Made by a program: the position numbers and the translations under genes
The notes under the pieces: model-generated
The model's input: the letters and a program-made list of their open reading frames with translations, nothing else
What the model was told of the DNA's origin: nothing
Databases searched by the model: none
NCBI RefSeq assembly: GCF_018294505.1
Contig: NC_057802.1
Span: forward strand, 310,641,137-310,705,136
From: Triticum aestivum
Taxonomy: Eukaryota; Streptophyta; Magnoliopsida; Poales; Poaceae
Direction: 5' to 3'
DNA: 64,000 bases
Part shown: positions 1 through 11,724 of the stretch, piece after piece
Layout of the letters: every line of letters starts with the position of its first letter
Position numbering within the stretch: the stretch's first letter is position 1

Positions 1-1
1 C

Positions 2-142
2 AACAAGTTGACGCCGAAGTGAGAAAGCACTTATCGGGTAAAACGAGTCACCAGGCACGGCGCAGTCCGCCTGGAGACCGAAGATGGAATCCCAATGAGC
101 AACTCCTGGAACATCGAACATCTTCGCAAGTTTTACCCATAA
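2..142 (+). pseudogene. pol: Gypsy integrase C-terminus, with premature stop
   Basis: The frame starting at base 2 ends in WNIEHLRKFYP followed by TAA (140-142), which is the characteristic carboxyl end of many grass Gypsy integrases. Upstream in the same frame the residues YRVKRVT and AVRLETEDG fit the last beta-strand part of the integrase. A TGA at 20-22 interrupts the frame where the family usually has a tryptophan. The rest of pol lies outside the window. The ATG-initiated frame over the same bases is a shadow. Confidence 0.75.
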
Positions 143-1369
143 GGCGCGGTTGCCGGGCCCCCTGGCAGACCACTTTTTGTACAAGCCTTGTAGGCAAGGC
201 ATGTAACCCTTTGTACAAAGCCAGGCGCAGACCCTGAGAAACAGATAAATAAATGAAGTGCTGGCGCCCTAGAATTAGCATGCATACTAGGTTGAGTCTC
301 TCTCTGTTACGGTTGATAGTGCTTGGCGGCAACTAACCCCTAGCATAGAGGTCGAGTGCGTGTCCTTCTGTCTCTTTCAGTCCTCTTTTTGGTTTGCAGG
401 CTACACAGGCATTTCTGCAAAACCATTTGAAGAAAAGAAGATGGATCAACACTCTGATCCCGGAAGGCCAAGGTTGCCGGGGGGCTGCAAATTCAGATAA
501 GTTTTCTCTCCTCCGCTATGCGTTTCCGTATGAAACTTGAACGTATGAAACCTCGCTCGTTCCTACGCGACCGTGCTCCCTCGTTCCTATGCCCGAAATC
601 CCTTTCAGGCCGGAGTCTGGTTGTAGTTGCGGTGGAAGGGGAAACAAGCGAGGAGACCAATCCTACTCTGCCCCTGCTCCCCGCAAAGGGCATGGGTTTA
701 GGCATGGTATAAGGCAGGAGAACGGCAAGGTTTGTTGCCGGGCGACATTGTTTATTTAAAATAACAAGGACTCACTCCTTGGTGTGAGCCTCGCTCACAC
801 ACAAAAGAACCTGGCAAACACCCTTTTTCATTAATACGTTAATTAAACAAGTACAATTCATACGGAATGAGAGCATGAGCAAGGGGTTGCAAAGTCTAAA
901 ATTCAACAAGTGCCCGCAGGCTTAATATCTAAAAAAGGATTAGATGCCCGTAATCCCTTTCTTGTCCCTCTCCTCAGGAAGCGGATCTGGATGGCAGGGG
1001 GGCAAAAGGAGCACCTAGGCAAGGTACGAGCAGCAGAAGACACCAAGAGAATGTCCCCGCGGCCGCCCAGAAGAAGGCTGGTGATGACGGTGCCGGGGAA
1101 GAGGCCGAAAGATGAGGCAGTGGGCTGGCAATACGCGACGAAGGTGTCGACGCCATCGTACTCTGACTTGACGGCCCGCCACCCACCTTCTTCGTCTTCT
1201 CCAGCACTCCAGTGCCAGCCGCCAGAGCGACGGCCCCGAGAAGTTCAAGGAGCTGGCTCGAGGAGCCACCGCCAAGAACTGCCTCCCCCCTGCAAACTTC
1301 TTGCCGGGGAGAGGGCCAGGTGCAGATGGTGCTGCTGCCGGCTCCGCCTAGGGACGGGGCATCCAACGC
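143..1369. other. Spacer between pol and antisense ORF
   Basis: This stretch follows the integrase stop. I see no protein I recognise. Several overlapping frames are open because the sequence is GC-rich. The minus-strand frame at 974-1366 follows directly downstream of the B3 ORF, in phase with it. It is low in complexity and may be 3' untranslated sequence or a further exon of that antisense gene. Confidence 0.4.
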
Positions 1370-2035
1370 CTAGTCGGACCCTTCCCCGTTATCCTCCCCG
1401 CTAGTTCCCTCTTCATCGCCGCTCGAGGAGGAGCTCTTATTGTCAGTCGAGCTCTCCGCGCAACAGCCTAGCCTATGTCCCGAGCGCCCGAAGACCTTGA
1501 CGGAGAGCAAGTCGCTCTCCACTAGTTTGAAAAGGAGAACGTGCCCCTTCATCAAGCAGTGGGCACGTGCAAAGGTCTTCCAACCCTGACGAAGGAACAT
1601 CACATGAGGGGCGGGGAACCCTGTGTTCACCCACATATCGCCATTGCAACACCCCTTCATGTGAAGCCTTATACTCGGCCGCTAGTCGATCTCCAGCACC
1701 CTCGTGAACGCCTCGGGAAGGCGAAGGCGGCTACGCGGTGGCTCACGCAGCTGTAGGATGAACTCCAGCGCCGTGTCCCCAATGTGGCCGCTCGACGAAG
1801 CAGGAGGAGACGGTGGCGGAGATGGTGACGGAGATGGCGATGACGCAGGTGTTCCCCTTCCGTGACCGCCTCTGCGTCGACCATCTCGCAGACCGCGGCC
1901 CTGTCCAGTGCCTCCACCTCGAGCATGGCTTTCTCCTTGGACGGCTGGGTCTTCCTTGACCGCCGCGGTTCTGTGGTGGGAGGAAGACCTAGTCGCCTCC
2001 GCAGGAGAACGGCCGCGACCACGCCCTCTCGCCAT
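1370..2035 (-). pseudogene. Antisense B3-domain protein inside Gypsy element, one amber stop
   Basis: Read on the minus strand from the ATG at 2035, the first 117 codons give an Arg/Gly/Ser-rich leader, then a Pro/Ser run, then SRLRLPEAFTRVLEID. The same frame continues past a TAG at 1682-1684 into CCNGDMW, FLRQGWKTFARAHCL, HVLLFKLV and LLSVKVFGR. This order of GW, F, L and V-x-VF motifs matches the plant-specific B3 DNA-binding fold. An acidic Ser/Asp/Glu tail follows, ending at 1370. A TATA box (2106-2113) lies about 70 bases upstream of the ATG, so the gene appears to have its own promoter opposed to the element's. The N-terminal and B3 parts are open apart from the single stop. The role is unknown; a DNA-binding regulator carried by the element is an inference. 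Confidence 0.65.
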
Positions 2036-2105
2036 GGCAGTGGATGGGAGATGGAGGCGAAGGGAAGGCGCGAGAAGATGCCTCCCCTCCTCCTCCCGAC
2101 TCCCT

Positions 2106-2113
2106 TTTTTATA
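2106..2113 (-). promoter_or_regulatory. TATA box of the antisense B3 ORF
   Basis: The minus strand reads CTATAAAAAAGG about 70 bases before the ATG at 2035, in a purine-rich leader. Position and sequence fit a plant core promoter. No other element was tested. Confidence 0.5.
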
Positions 2114-2626
2114 GCCAAGCAGGGAGGCTGAATACCGGCTCTACGCCTTTGAAGAGCCCGTTCAAATCGGCTCACTAAGTTGGCAGCGAGCAGGGTCATC
2201 GACCGCCCTCCCCACCCAATCAAAGGCGCATAAGTATCGGCCATCGCGCATCTCCTCATATCCCGCGCATACGTCACCTACCCCGCACCATGCATGCGGC
2301 ATACGTGGCGAAGAGGGCGGGCACGATGGGAAACATGGAACGGAGGTTCCAAGGCCGAGAGAGTAAATGAGCAGTGGCCCTGCGGTTTTCCCTCTTTTTG
2401 AGGGAAGACGCAAGCCGCCTCTTTACTATTCACCGCGGGATGACGCAAGCATGCTGCGGTCATTCCATGCACGACCCCCACATCACGCATTCAACGCGGG
2501 TCATGGGGAAGCGCAACGAGCAAGGGAGTTACTGCAGTAAAAACTCTGCCTCGTGTCCCCGCGCACCGTTCTGGGGCTGGCCCAACAACGCTCTGCGCTT
2601 ATGTGTGGCCCAGGCCCGGGGGCTCA

Positions 2627-3757
2627 TGTCGGTGTACAAAAGTAGGGGTCCTTTTGGTACCCTTTACTTGTGCGCGAGCAGTTGCAGCCGCACCTACGAC
2701 CACGCTTGGCGGGGCAGAGGAGGCAAAGACGCAAGACTACTAGAGCAGCGCTCAAGACCAGAAGCATGAAGAGCAGAAGGGCGAGGTGAACTCCCCCGGC
2801 AAGGCCCTTGCCGGGGCGGCCTCCACAGCCCCGGCAAGAACCTTGCCGGGGCAACTTGCCCAACGCCAACGAGGCCGCCACCCTTGAGCCTAAGAGTTCC
2901 GGCACCATCGACGCATTGGAATGAAGGCTCGGGAGGCGCCTCCATGGTGGCATGCAAATCTTTGTGAAGATCAGAAGCCTACAAGGCTAGATGAGAACCA
3001 GAAGACGAAGACCTCCGGCAAGATCTGTGCCGGAGAAGCCCACGAGACCCCCAGCAAGATCCTTGCCGGGGACGCCTCCGAGACGTCGGCAAGGCTCTTG
3101 CCGAGCACATCTACGAGGCCGCAGCGAATCCCACGCCGAGGCTCCACCGCTGTTCCCACACAGCGGCCAGCCCGCCAACTAGGCAGGTACCTGCGTGGCA
3201 GCATGCAGCTTCTAGGACAACTTAGCAAACACCTGCGTGGTGGCATGCATGTCTTCATGAAGACTCTGCAACCGCACCAACTCAGCAGCCAGCCAGCCAG
3301 CATGGCACTACATGCCTCGCAAGCTTGGACGCGTGTCGAAGCAGGCGAGGCAGCGACGGGTGGGACGAGCTTCCTTGCCATCCCCGATAAAAGCAAGAAG
3401 GGCACGTCAGCAGCGCATTAAATGCATTTTGTCCTACGGTGCCAGGGATAAACTCAACTACTATACAACTTTCCACCTCATGTGTGCCATTGTGGCAGCC
3501 CCTTTGACTATAAAAGGAGGCCCATGGTGTACTGAGAGGGGATTCGAACTTTTTTTCGACCCTGCACGCCCTGTAGCAAGTCCAAGAACACCAGATAAAC
3601 ATACACCAGCAGGAGTAGGGTATTACGCATCGCTTGCGGCCCGAACCTGGATAAACTCCCCCGCGTTGATCTACCAATCCGGCTCTTCCCACAGCCCCGC
3701 GCCCTGTCAACCGTAGAAGCGATCCTTTCTGATCCCATAGGTGGCGTTTCCCCGACA
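2627..3757 (+). repeat. LTR of the left Gypsy element
   Basis: The repeat begins TGTCGGTGTACAAAAG and ends CCCCGACA, giving a perfect six-base terminal inversion (TGTCGG/CCGACA). A purine-rich tract with GGCCCGGGGG precedes it and could be the polypurine tract. It contains repeated CTTGCCGGGG motifs (2800-3110), a TATAAAA at 3509-3515, and the phrase GTAGGGTATTACGC just before its end, which is shared with other grass LTRs. No second copy is in the window, so the ends are inferred from motifs only. Confidence 0.7.
3509..3515 (+). promoter_or_regulatory. LTR TATA box
   Basis: TATAAAA in the context GACTATAAAAGGAGG lies about 240 bases before the LTR end, the usual place for the U3/R promoter of a Gypsy element. 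Confidence 0.6.
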
Positions 3758-3948
3758 TCTTTGGTGCACCAGGTAGGGGGCACGAGCCATGAGAAATCCG
3801 GTTTTGAAGCCGACGCCTCGACTTCATCATCACGATGGCTCCCAAGAAGAAGGGGATGACAGCGATCGGGTCGCCTGGAGCAGGCCCGTCCGCACCAGCA
3901 CGGGCGGGCGATGGGGTGGCCACGGATGGCGCCGGAGGCGCCGCCCGT
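3758..3948 (+). pseudogene. gag: Putative primer-site region and gag start, interrupted
   Basis: Directly after the LTR comes TTGGTGCACCAGGTAGGGGG, a form typical of the start of grass Gypsy internal regions. An ATG at 3835 opens a frame with a basic start (APKKKG) followed by Ala/Gly/Pro-rich sequence, consistent with a gag amino end. The frame runs to the insertion point at 3948. Across the insertion it would meet a TGA within four codons (17755 onwards), so the downstream part is lost or changed. Confidence 0.45.
3944..3948. repeat. Target-site duplication CCCGT (left)
   Basis: CCCGT precedes the terminal TGTAACG at 3949. The same five bases follow the other end at 17750-17754. This fixes both ends of the chromovirus insertion. 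Confidence 0.9.
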
Positions 3949-6900
3949 TGTAACGCCCACGATGCGGCTATATCTCCCACGTGTCGAGGCACGACTTAGA
4001 GGCATAACCGCATAGTGGTTTTGTCGCAAGAAGGGTCATCTTCACACAATCCCATGTAATGAACAAGAATGGGATAAAGAGTTGGCTTACAATCGACACT
4101 TCACACAATACATAAATATAATTCATACATCATCCAAAATACAAACATATAGACCGTCTACGGTCAAGATCCAAATGAAAATAAGACAACCCCAAATGCT
4201 AGATCCCCGATCGTCCCAACTGGGCTCCACTACTGATCATCAGGAAAAGACACATAGTAACGACCACGTTCCTCGTCGAACTCCCACTTGAGATCGACCC
4301 CATCATCTGCACTGGCATCGTCGGCACCTGCAACTGTTTTGGTAGAATCTGTGGGTCACAGGGACTCAGCAATCTCACACCCGCGAGATCATGACTATTT
4401 AAGCTTATAGGAAAGGATGGTGTACTGAGGTGGAGCTGCAGCAGCAATAAGCATATATGGTGGCTAACATACGCAAGGGAGAGCGAGAAGAGAAGCAACG
4501 GAGCGGTCGTCATCTAGCAATGACCAAGAAGTGATCCTGAACTCCTACTTACGTCATACATAACACAGACCGTGTTCACTTCCCGGGCTCCGCCGAGAAG
4601 AGACCATCACGGCTACACACGCAGTTGATGTATTTTAATTGGGTCAAGTGACAAGTTCTCTACAACCGGACATTAACAAATTCCCATCTGCCTCATAACC
4701 GCGGGCACGGCTTTCGAAAGATATTACCCTGCAGGGGTGTCCCAACTTAGCCCATCATAAGCTCTCACAGTCAACGAAGGATAAACCTTCTCCCGGAAAG
4801 ACCCGATCAGTCTCGCAATCCCGGTTTACAAGACATCTCGACAATGGTAAAACAAGACCAGCAAAGCCGCCCGATGCACCGAGAAATCCTGATAGGAGCT
4901 GCACATATCTCGTTCTCAGGGCACACCGGATGAGACATCCTACGAGTAAAACCAGACCTCGAGTTTCCAGGAGGGGGCCCCGCAGTCTACTCAGTTCGGA
5001 CCAACGCTCGAAGGAGCACTGGCCCGGGGGGGTTAAAATAAGATGACCCTTGGGCTCGCAAAAACCCGGGGGAAAAGGCTTAGGTGGCAAATGGTAAAAC
5101 CAAGGTTGGGCCTTGCTAGAGGAGTTTTATTCAAGGCGAACTGTCAAGGGGGTCCCATAAATCACCCGACCGCGTAAGGAACGCAAACTCAAGGAACATA
5201 ATCCCGGTATAACAGTAACTAGGGCGGCAAGAGTGGAACAAAACACCAGGCATAAGGCCGAGCCTTCCACCCTTTACCAAATATATATAGATGCATTAAT
5301 TAAATAAGAGATATTGTGATATCCCAACATATCCATGTTCCGACATGGAACCAACTTCAACTTCACCTGCAACTAGCAACGCTATAAGAGGGGCTGAGCA
5401 AAAGCGGTAACTTAGCCAAACAACGGTTTGCTAGGAACGGATGGTTAGAGGCTGAGATGGCAAAATGGGAGACATGATATAGCAAGTGATAGGTAGCGCA
5501 GCATGGCAATAGAACGAACAACTAGCAAAGCAAAGATAGAAGTGATTTCGAGGGGTGGTCATCTTGCCGGCAAGGTTCTCAGAGTTGTCGAAAGCTTGAT
5601 CCTCGTAAGCGTACTCAACAGGTTCCTCGTTCACGAACTCGTCTCCCGGCACTACCCAAGACAAGAACACAAACAAACGGAACCACAATCAACCACGAGA
5701 AATGCACAAGCAACATGATGCAAAACATGTATGATATGCAAGATATGATATGCGATGCATATGCGTGCTCCGGAAGGAAAAATGATGAACAAGGCAGTAA
5801 CTTGGCAAACCAAGCACGCCACTGGAAAGATGAGATGATTTCGGTCGAAATCGATATAAAGATCACCGGAAACGGATGCACGGTTTGCAAATGGCAAGCA
5901 AAATAAGAATGACACGAATCTGCGATTAACAGCATGATAGCACTTAAAATGCAACAAATAACAATGCTACAGCACTCCAAAATAGCAACAAAGCATATGA
6001 CAGTAATCTACAGGAGATGTTAGACAAAAGATGAACACTGAGCTACGGCTAGATCACAACATATCAAGCTCAAACAAGCATGGAAAAAGTGCAAAAGATG
6101 ATAGGTTCACAGACTTGGTGAAAAACTGGACATGGCAGAAAACAGCATCAGGCAGCAATGCTCAGAGCACGAAATCAATATGCTACAGGAACTCAACATA
6201 GCAAAACAAGGCATGATAGTGTTCTACTAAATTCATATGACAAAAGTCCCTTACTGACCATAAGCCCAAAAGGACCAGAAGATATGATGGCAAGCATGTT
6301 AACATAGCAAGTTTCGTTATCAGGTTTCGGACTTAGTAGAAAACAGAGCATGGCAGAAACAATAATATGAGGACATGTTTGTGAGCTTGATGCACTCACT
6401 ACAGAGAAATGCATGACAAACCAAGCATACCTACAGCAAGATGGCATGTTTATGAAGCTATCCATGGCAAGAACACAAGCATAGCATGTATGGATCAACT
6501 ACAATAAGCTTGGCAAAAATTGCATATCATGTTGAGAATCTGCCAGAAATATTTTATAGCAAAAGTAGAGCAAGATTGAGTCATGCTATGGCACTCCATA
6601 ATAGCAAACAAGGGCAGGTATGGATCACTTACAACTATAGCTACAAAACATCCTTACTGGACATCTCCAAAATATGCATGGATATCTCTGTAGCATCAAG
6701 TTTACATGGCAACAAAATAACAGCAGACAAGGACTTAGAGAAATCACTGTCCCTGAAATCAGAAACATTATGGGGCCTAGTTTGCATGCCTGTGCTAGTC
6801 ACCACAGAGATCACAAAAATACATGGCATACACCCTTGTAAAGATGGCATGGCATACTTCAAAACACATGTAGAGATCGTGTCCATGAGATGCACAGATT

Positions 6901-8241
6901 AAATGATACAAAAATGAGAAATCCCCAAGTTCTGCTAAGAACCAGCAGATAACAGCAACTAGCCCTCTTCGAACAGAGATTTGGGCATCAAGATGACCTC
7001 TAATGAAAATGGTGCAATTGAACGAACTATAGAGCATCGCGAGGCGAACAATTTGACATATTACACGCGTGAATCGGAGCTACATGCAAGGAGTTATGCA
7101 CTATTGAACAGAGGCATATGCTGTAGAATATCCCAGACTTAGAAAATTTAGAGGGGGGCTCGGGTCAACCTGCTACAGTACCGAACGGATCCAGATCGAG
7201 GCAGGCTAGGCTTCGGGCGCACGGTGGCCGGAGCCCTCGCCGGAGGAAGGAGACGGCGGGCCGGCGGGAGGAGGAGGGTGCCGCGGCGGCGNNNNNNNNN
7301 NNNNNNNNNNNNNNNNNNNNNNNNNNNNNNNNNNNNNNNNNNNNNNNNNNNNNNNNNNNNNNNNNNNNNNNNNNNNNNNNNNNNNNNNNNNNNNNNNNNN
7401 NNNNNNNNNNNNNNNNNNNNNNNNNNNNNNNNNNNNNNNNNNNNNNNNNNNNNNNNNNNNNNNNNNNNNNNNNNNNNNNNNNNNNNNNNNNNNNNNNNNN
7501 NNNNNNNNNNNNNNNNNNNNNNNNNNNCCGGGAGGGCCGCGGTCGGGCCCCGACGGGCCGGCGCGGTACGGGCGGCGGCGGGACACGTGGCGGCCCCGGA
7601 TTGGCTGCGGGCGCGGTGGCGATTTCGTCCGGCGGCGCTGGACGCGTCCTCCCGCGGAGAGGAGATTTTTAGGGTTTCGGGGACTGCAAATGTTATTTCG
7701 GGATGCTCACATATTTATAGGTAGAGGGAGCTAGGAGGCTCCAAATGAGGTGCGGTTTTCGCCCACACGATCGTGATCGAACGACCTAGCGCACGGAAGT
7801 GAGTTTGGTGGGTTTTGGGCTGGTTTCGAGGGGGTTTTTGCTGGACACTCAAATGGACATTGCGGATGCCCGGTTAACCGTTGGAGTACCAAACGACCTC
7901 CAAATGGAACGAAACTTTTCCGGTGGTGTAATAAGGCCACTTGACAAGCCTCGGTCCATTCCGAGAACGTTTGACACCCACACACGAAAGAAAACGAAAG
8001 GAGTGCACGGGGGAGATAGGAGCGCCGGATTGCAAAACGGACAACGGGGAAAATGCTCAGATGCATGAGACGAACACGTATGCAAATGCAATGCACATGA
8101 TGACATGATATGAAAATGCATGACATGACAAAATGCAAAATGAAAAACAAAACCCAACCACGGAGGGAATCTCATAACACAAAGCCGAAAATGGCAAGAG
8201 TCGGAGTTACAAATATGGCAAATTACATGCAGGGTGTTACA
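3949..8241 (-). repeat. 3' LTR of the chromovirus
   Basis: On the minus strand it starts TGTAACACCC (8241) and ends GGGCGTTACA (3949). About 3.85 kb (4379-8241) matches 13603-17749. The remaining 430 bases (3949-4378) are present only here and include a short open stretch. It contains a run of N (7292-7527) in a very GC-rich part. A degenerate GTGGTGGAGTGT tract abuts its 5' end. Confidence 0.88.
7292..7527. other. Assembly gap (N run)
   Basis: 236 N bases lie inside the GC-rich, CGG-rich part of the 3' LTR. The 5' LTR has a gap at the matching place. Confidence 0.99.
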
Positions 8242-8253
8242 ACACTCCACCAC
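8242..8253 (-). other. Polypurine tract of the chromovirus
   Basis: The minus strand reads GTGGTGGAGTGT directly before the 3' LTR. This is where plus-strand DNA synthesis would be primed. Confidence 0.6.
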
Positions 8254-8277
8254 TACGAGAGGATCTCGTCCCGAGAT

Positions 8278-11200
8278 CTAGGACTGAAAGAACTCCGGAT
8301 ATACGGAACGGAGATGGTCCTCGCGTTCCCAGGTGGCTTCCCGGTCGGAATGGTGCGACCACTTCACTTTCAGGAATTTGATTGACTTGTTGCGAGTCTT
8401 GCGCTCAGTTTTTTCAAGAATAGCAACGGGGTGCTCATGATAAGACAAATCTTCTTGGAGGTCAATCTCTTCGAAGTTGATAGTGCGCTCAGGCGTCTTG
8501 AAGCACTTGCGGAGCTGTGACACGTGGAACACATCGTGCACGTTCGCGAAGTTGGAAGGAAGCTCAAGTTGATAGGCGAGGTCGCCTCTTTTGCCAACGA
8601 TCTTGAAAGGACCCACGTATCTAGGGGCAAGCTTCCCTTCGATACCGAAGCGACGAGTGCCTTTCATTGGAGAGACGTGGAGGTAGACATGGTCTCCGAT
8701 CTCGAAAGCCAAATCACGGTGCTTACTATCATAGTAACTCTTCTGGCGCGATTGCGCGGCTTTGAGATTATCACAGATGACTTTACACATTTCTTCAGCT
8801 TTAGTGATTAAGTCATTGCCAAGAAGTTGGCGTTCACCAGTCTCTGACCAATTGAGAGGAGTACGACACTTTCTGCCATAGAGAATCTCGAATGGGGCCT
8901 TGCCCGAACTCTCTTGGAAGCTGTTGTTGTAGGAGAATTCAGCATATGGAAGACAATCTTCTCATTTCATGCCAAAGGAAATGACACAAGCCCTGAGCAT
9001 ATCTTCAAGAATTTGATTGACTCGCTCGACTTGGCCACTAGTTTGAGGATGGAAAGCTGTGCTGAAGCGAATGTTTGTGCCCATGGCCTTCTAGAAGGAG
9101 TCCCAGAACTTAGAGGTGAAAATGCTTCCACGATCTGAAGAAATCAATTATGGAATGCCGTGCAAGGAGACAATTCTGGAGGTGTAAAGCTCTGCCAGCT
9201 GAGCTGCTGTGATGGATTCTTTGATTGGAAGGAAATGAGCCACTTTAGAAAGCTTGTCGATGACAACGAAGATAGCATCATTTCCGCGCTTGGACTTTGG
9301 AAAACCCGTCACGAAGTCCATTTCGATATGATCAAACTTCCATTCCGGGATAGCAAGAGGTTGGAGGAGACCAGCTGGTCGTTGGTGTTCTGCTTTCACT
9401 CTTCGACAGACATCACATTCATTCACGAATTGAGCTATCTCTCGCTTCATTTGAGTCCACCAATACGACTTCTTGAGGTCATGATACATCTTCGTACTTC
9501 CAGGATGAATGGACAGGAGAGAATTGTGCGCCTCATTCATTATGACTTTCCTTAGATCCCCTTTAGGAACCACAATCCGGTCCTCGAAGAATAAAGTGTC
9601 TCTGTCATCAATGCAATAGCACTTGTATTTGGAAAGACCCTTGTCGATACCATGTTTCACCTTCTTCACCATGGCATCAAGGAGTTGTGCCTCACGAATT
9701 TGATCTTCCAAAGTAGGAGAGACTATGAGGTTGGCAAGAAAGCCTTGAGGAACAACTTGGAGATTCAGCTTGCGGAAAGCTTCACAAAGATCCGGTTGGA
9801 ACGGCTTGAGGATTAAGCTGTTGCAATAAGCCTTCCTGCTTAAAGCATCTGCAATGACATTGGGTTTGCCTGGAGTATATTCAATACTCGGATTGTACTC
9901 TTGAATCATTTCAACCCATCGAGTCTACCTGAGATTGAGGTTGGGCTGAGTGAAGATATACTTGAGACTCTTGTGATCGGTGAGTATGTCCACTTGTCTT
10001 CCCAACAAGAGATGTCTCCATGTTATTAATGCATGGACAACTGCCGCCAACTCAAGATCGTGAGTGGGGTAGTTCTTCTCGTTGGGCTTCAACTGACGAG
10101 AGGTATAGGCCACAACTTTCTTCTCTTGCATTAACACAGCACCGAGACCTTGGAGAGAAGCATCACAGAAAACTTCAAACGGCTTGGATTCATCCGGAGG
10201 AGTCAAGACAGGAGCTGTGACTAGTTTCTCTTTGAGAGTGTTGAAAGCAACGTCACACTCAGGAGACCAGACATACTTCACATGCTTCTGGAGGAGGTTG
10301 GAAAGAGGCTTTGCAATCTTAGAGAAATTCTCAACGAATCTTCGGTAATAGCTTGCAAGACCAAGAAAACTGCGGAGCTGCTTGACATTCTGAGGAGGTT
10401 CCCAATTCACAATTGCGGACACCTTCTCGGGGTTAACAGCGATGCCCTTGGCAGAGATGATGTGACCAAGGAAAAGAACTTCATCGAGCCAAAATTCACA
10501 TTTAGAGAACTTCGCATAGAATTGATACTCTCTGAGCTTGTCGAGCACCAATCGCAAATGTTTGGCATGATCCTTCTTATTCTGGGAGAAGACCAAGATA
10601 TCATCGAGATACACCAGGACGAATTCATTGGTATAGGGGTTGAAGATGAAATTCATCATCCGAGAGAAAACTGGAGGAGCATTGACAAGGCCGAAAGACA
10701 CGACAGTATATTCATAAGAACCAAAGCTTGTTCTGAATGCTGTCTTGGGAATATCTTCTTCACGAATGCGAATCTGATGATAACCCATACGAAGGTCAAG
10801 CTTCGAGAATACTTTAGCCCCTTCGAGTTGCTCAAATAGCTCATTGATGTTGGGAAGTGGGTACTTGTTCTTGATTGTCTTCTTGTTCAATGGACGGTAG
10901 TCGACACAAAGTCGGTCCGTGCCATCCTTCTTCTTGATAAAAAGAACACCACAACCCCATGGAGAAGAACTCGGTCTGATCAAACCCAGACGCTCTTGTT
11001 CATCGAGCTGTTTCTTCAATTCCTTCAGCTCGTTGGGTCCAAGCTTGTATGGACGCTTGCAAACGGGTTCAGTGCCAGGCTCTAGTTCGATAACGAACTC
11101 GACTGGACGGTGAGGAGGCATACCCGGAAGCTCTTCTGGAAAGACATCTTGATACTCACAAACGACTGGAATTTGAGAGATGGCATTCAATTCGCCCTTC

Positions 11201-11724
11201 TCATTGAGAGAGAAAAACCGAATGGTTTCATCACGAGCGGCAAAAATAATCACATCCTCAGACGAGTGTGTCAATTGAATTTCCCTGGCTGCACAATCAA
11301 GTTGAGCCTTGTGCTTAGAAAGCCAGTCCATCCCGAGAATAAGATCAATATCCGAGTCACCAAGAACAATTGGAGAAGACTGAAATTTATAGTCGCCCAT
11401 CTTGATGGAAACATCGGGAGCAACCAAACTAGAAGACAAAAGCTTTCCCGGAGAAACAACTTGCATAACTTTGGATAAGATCTCTGTGTCAACATTGTGC
11501 TTCGATGCAAAAGGGTATGACAAGAAAGAATGCAATGCACCAGTATCAAAAAGAACTTTTGCAGGAATGTCATTAACAAGAAGATTACCCATTATCACAT
11601 CAGTAGATTCCTCCGCTTGAGCTGCATTCATCATGTTCACCTTTGCAGACTTTGGATTATGCTTGACCACTGCATTGCTGGAAGATCTGATAGGAGGAGG
11701 AGGAGGCAGACGCCTTTGGTTGAA
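8278..11724 (-). pseudogene. pol: Chromovirus pol: protease, RT, RNase H, integrase, chromodomain
   Basis: The single minus-strand frame starting at 11922 shows, in order, an aspartic protease motif (FDTGALHS, residue ~126), reverse transcriptase with YLDD (residues 438-441, about 10611-10600), the RT-connection GYHQIRI, an RNase H start FCDASLQG (~587), then integrase with an H-H-CDVC zinc region and the first catalytic aspartate region MDFVTGF. It ends with a chromodomain-like tail and TAG at 8278. In-frame stops lie at 9925-9927, 9148-9150, 9091-9093 and 8962-8964, so integrase is broken in at least four places. The catalytic residues I can see are unchanged. Frame and order leave little doubt about identity. 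Confidence 0.92.

Larger units (their letters stand above)
1..3948 (+). mobile_element. Ty3/Gypsy LTR retrotransposon, partial, with antisense ORF
   Basis: The plus strand reads the end of a Gypsy integrase (2-142), a spacer with an antisense B3-domain ORF (1370-2035), and an LTR at 2627-3757. An extra antisense ORF between pol and the 3' LTR is known from the TAT lineage of plant Gypsy elements, so I place it there. Sequence after the LTR (3758-3948) looks like a primer-site region and gag start rather than flanking DNA. The left end runs off the window. The element is cut at 3949 by a chromovirus. Confidence 0.75.

Noticed and set aside
910..1404. 164-codon plus-strand ORF
   Set aside because: Opposite strand overlaps the end of the B3 ORF and its downstream frame; composition-driven, no domain.
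3282..4029. Minus-strand ORFs of 173-236 codons
   Set aside because: They cross the LTR end or the chromovirus insertion point, so cannot be old genes.
5431..6498. Several 85-120-codon ORFs in the LTR, repeated at 14658-15725
   Set aside because: They are identical in both LTRs, overlap each other, are hydrophobic by AT-rich composition, and match no family.
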